64,000 nt of DNA from Polynucleobacter brandtiae (GTDB lineage: Bacteria > Pseudomonadota > Gammaproteobacteria > Burkholderiales > Burkholderiaceae): NCBI RefSeq assembly GCF_002797575.1, contig NZ_PGTX01000003.1, positions 124,001-188,000 of the forward strand. Direction: 5' to 3'. This document shows positions 62,086 through 64,000 of the stretch, in pieces. The notes below the pieces were generated by a model. It worked only from the letters and a program-made list of their open reading frames with translations. It was not told the DNA's origin and searched no databases. The translations under genes were made by a program, and so were the position numbers. Numbering within the stretch: position 1 is the stretch's first letter; every line of letters begins with the position of its first letter.

Positions 62086-63348
62086 ATGAACTTTACGCCT
62101 ACAGAACTGGGTGCGAGCATTATTTTTGCTATTGCCGTCCTTCATACTTTTTGCGCCTCGTATTTCGAGGACCTAGCGAAAAAATCTCGCCGACATGCCG
62201 GTTTATGGCATCTACTCGGAGAGGTCGAAGTCGTCTTTGGTTTTTGGGCTGCTATTTTGATTATCTTTATGTGGCTCGCGAATGATTTAGCCACTGCCAA
62301 AAGATATGCTAGTGAACGTAACTTCACTGAGCCATTATTTGTCTTTGCAATTATGGTGGTTGCGGGAACTAAGCCTATCTTGCATTTCGCTACACACATT
62401 TTGCAGCAGATGGGTAAGGGCCTACAAAGTCTCTTTCGAATAAAGCAAGCACCTGCTCTTTATTTCTTGACCCTTAGCGTGACTCCGCTATTAGGCTCGC
62501 TGATTACCGAGCCTGCAGCGATGACGCTTGCCGCCTTCTTATTACGCGACTTAGTTTATCGCCACAAATGCACTACCTATTTACTCTTTGGAACCCTAGG
62601 TGTTTTATTTGTCAACATCTCCATCGGTGGAACACTCACTAACTTTGCAGCGCCGCCGGTATTAATGGTTGCCTCTACTTGGGGCTGGAGTTCAGCATTC
62701 ATGTTTGCCAACTTTGGCTTTGAGGCTTGTATCGCTATCGTGATTAATGCGCTAGCAGTCACACTCCTCTTTCAAAAGCAATTAGTTGAGCCATCGCCAA
62801 ATACTAAGCCAGTCCGCATCCCAGTCACTATTACAGCAATTCATCTTTTCTTTTTAGCTGGCATTGTTAGTTTTGCTCACGACCCCGTCATCTTTATGTG
62901 GCTCTTACTATTTTTTATTGGCTTTACGGCCGCGTACCCAAAACATCAAAGCCCCTTAATTTTGCGCGAGGCATTGCTAGTTGGATTCTTTCTAGCCGGA
63001 CTTGTCGTATTGGGGGCATTACAAGGCTGGTGGCTACAACCGATATTAGAAAAAATGAGTCCCACGGCTGTATTTTATGGAAGCCTGGCATTAACTGCGA
63101 TTACCGATAATGCCGCACTGACCTATCTAGGCTCGCTGGTCACAGGCACTTCTCCAGAGTTCAAATTAGCTTTGGTTGGTGGGGCTGTCGCGGGCGGTGG
63201 TTTAACAGTGATTGCTAATGCGCCTAATCCTGCTGGTTTGGCTATTTTGCGCCACTATTTTCCGAATGCCGCCGTTTCTGCGGGGCTCCTATTTGTTGCC
63301 GCCGTTCCACCCACAATCGTAGCGATTATGGCATTCAGACTTTTATAA
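62086..63348 (+). CDS. Putative Na+/H+ antiporter family membrane protein
   Basis: The 420-residue protein has about 11 membrane helices. It resembles the Na_H_antiport_2 family (a relative of the NhaD-type ion transporters): TPLLGSLITEPAAMTLAAFLL (shortened: SLITEPAAMTLAAFL) and VFYGSLALTAITDNAALTYLGSL (shortened: LTAITDNAALTYLG) form inverted, polar-residue-bearing membrane breaks, and SIGGTLTNFAAPPVLMVA and VIANAPNPAGLAIL complete the pattern. The transported ions are inferred from the family only. It ends 66 bp before miaB. Confidence 0.83.
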   Translation: MNFTPTELGASIIFAIAVLHTFCASYFEDLAKKSRRHAGLWHLLGEVEVVFGFWAAILIIFMWLANDLATAKRYASERNFTEPLFVFAIMVVAGTKPILHFATHILQQMGKGLQSLFRIKQAPALYFLTLSVTPLLGSLITEPAAMTLAAFLLRDLVYRHKCTTYLLFGTLGVLFVNISIGGTLTNFAAPPVLMVASTWGWSSAFMFANFGFEACIAIVINALAVTLLFQKQLVEPSPNTKPVRIPVTITAIHLFFLAGIVSFAHDPVIFMWLLLFFIGFTAAYPKHQSPLILREALLVGFFLAGLVVLGALQGWWLQPILEKMSPTAVFYGSLALTAITDNAALTYLGSLVTGTSPEFKLALVGGAVAGGGLTVIANAPNPAGLAILRHYFPNAAVSAGLLFVAAVPPTIVAIMAFRLL

Positions 63349-63414
63349 GGGCTTATTCACCCAAATCCCGTAAAATCTGAGTTTGGCCCCCAGCTATAAA
63401 CCTGAGAACGGCAT

Positions 63415-64000
63415 ATGAAAAAGCTCTATATCAAAACCTTCGGCTGTCAAATGAACGAGTATGACTCGGGCAAGATGGCCGATCTCTTGCATGCTAACGA
63501 CGGCATGGAAATTACCCACACTCCGGAAGATGCCGATGTGGTCCTGCTCAATACCTGCTCTATACGTGAAAAAGCAGAAGACAAGGTTTTTTCAGACCTA
63601 GGTCGTTTGCGTGAACTTAAAAAAATCAAGCCCGATTTATTGATTGGCGTTGGTGGTTGCGTTGCAAGCCAAGAAGGCCAGCAAATTATTAGTAGAGCTC
63701 CTTATGTAGATGTGGTTTTTGGACCTCAGACATTGCATAGACTCTCAGATCTCCTTTCGCAACGTCGCATCACTGGCAGGCCTCAAGTGGATATCTCTTT
63801 TCCTGAAATTGAAAAGTTTGATCACTTGCCTGCCTCACGCCAAACCAAAGGATCTGCATACGTCTCGATCATGGAAGGCTGCTCTAAATACTGTAGTTAC
63901 TGCGTAGTGCCTTACACCCGTGGCGAAGAGGTATCGCGCCCATTTGATGACGTGCTTACCGAAGTGGCAGGCCTGGCCAATCAGGGCGTAAAAGAAATTG
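63415..64000 (+). CDS. miaB: tRNA-2-methylthio-N6-dimethylallyladenosine synthase MiaB, N-terminal part (cut by window edge)
   Basis: MiaB is a radical-SAM enzyme that adds a methylthio group to i6A37 in tRNAs. The visible 195 residues start [20 protein letters not shown] with the first cysteine of the auxiliary cluster, then [19 protein letters not shown] and [11 protein letters not shown] (second and third), and the radical-SAM motif C-x-x-x-C-x-x-C in [20 protein letters not shown]. The frame continues past the right edge without a stop. Confidence 0.96.
   Translation, partial: MKKLYIKTFGCQMNEYDSGKMADLLHANDGMEITHTPEDADVVLLNTCSIREKAEDKVFSDLGRLRELKKIKPDLLIGVGGCVASQEGQQIISRAPYVDVVFGPQTLHRLSDLLSQRRITGRPQVDISFPEIEKFDHLPASRQTKGSAYVSIMEGCSKYCSYCVVPYTRGEEVSRPFDDVLTEVAGLANQGVKEI

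Overview
The window reads as a stretch of chromosome from a small-genome, moderate-GC freshwater betaproteobacterium of the Burkholderiaceae, most likely Polynucleobacter. This is inferred from protein sequence character and gene order (queA-tgt-yajC-secD-secF, a pgk-pyk-fba-purC-purE-purK-sua5 operon, a split pntAA/pntAB, orphan Bug binding proteins). No database search was possible. Coding density is very high, many neighbours overlap by 4 bases, and I see no insertion sequences, prophage, CRISPR array or rRNA.

Layout. 1-9.0 kb: partial recG, queA-tgt, yajC-secDF, then waaA and purB on the minus strand. 9.1-17.1 kb: a glutathione S-transferase, mnmA, the pntAA-pntAB-pntB proton-translocating transhydrogenase, an orphan Bug protein, and groES-groEL behind a CIRCE operator. 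17.4-22.9 kb: a plus-strand operon encoding a degenerate EAL protein, a LuxR-type response regulator, a BvgS/EvgS-like hybrid kinase and PBP4 (dacB). 22.8-30.4 kb: the minus-strand glycolysis/purine operon. 30.5-36.1 kb: ilvE, a zinc-finger protein, waaF with two small genes, an M48 protease and moaC. 36.1-42.4 kb: a type IV pilin with an odd leader, terC, sucCD, recA-recX with a LexA box, a DUF2878-type membrane protein and a tRNA with anticodon CAT.

42.4-50.3 kb is the accessory highlight, a complete light-harvesting cassette: a green-type proteorhodopsin gene with its own terminator, then crtE, a single-ORF crtI-crtB fusion, crtY and blh. Together these can convert isoprenyl diphosphates to GGPP, phytoene, lycopene, beta-carotene and retinal. 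A fumarylacetoacetate-hydrolase-family protein with a Tat-like signal follows. Three exactly phased 10-bp repeats sit between the rhodopsin terminator and crtE.

50.5-64 kb: a MOSC protein, two divergent MFS transporters, a gamma-glutamyltransferase-like enzyme, a UPF0126 membrane protein, a gamma-carbonic anhydrase, amt with an NtrC-like box upstream, a Rap1a/Tai-like protein, a glycine-zipper lipoprotein, htpG behind a near-perfect sigma-32 promoter, a rhodanese, a putative Na+/H+ antiporter and partial miaB. Most of the window is housekeeping. The items most worth follow-up are the CrtI-CrtB fusion and its upstream repeats, the BvgR/A/S-like operon that includes dacB, the pilin leader, and the exported FAH-family protein.
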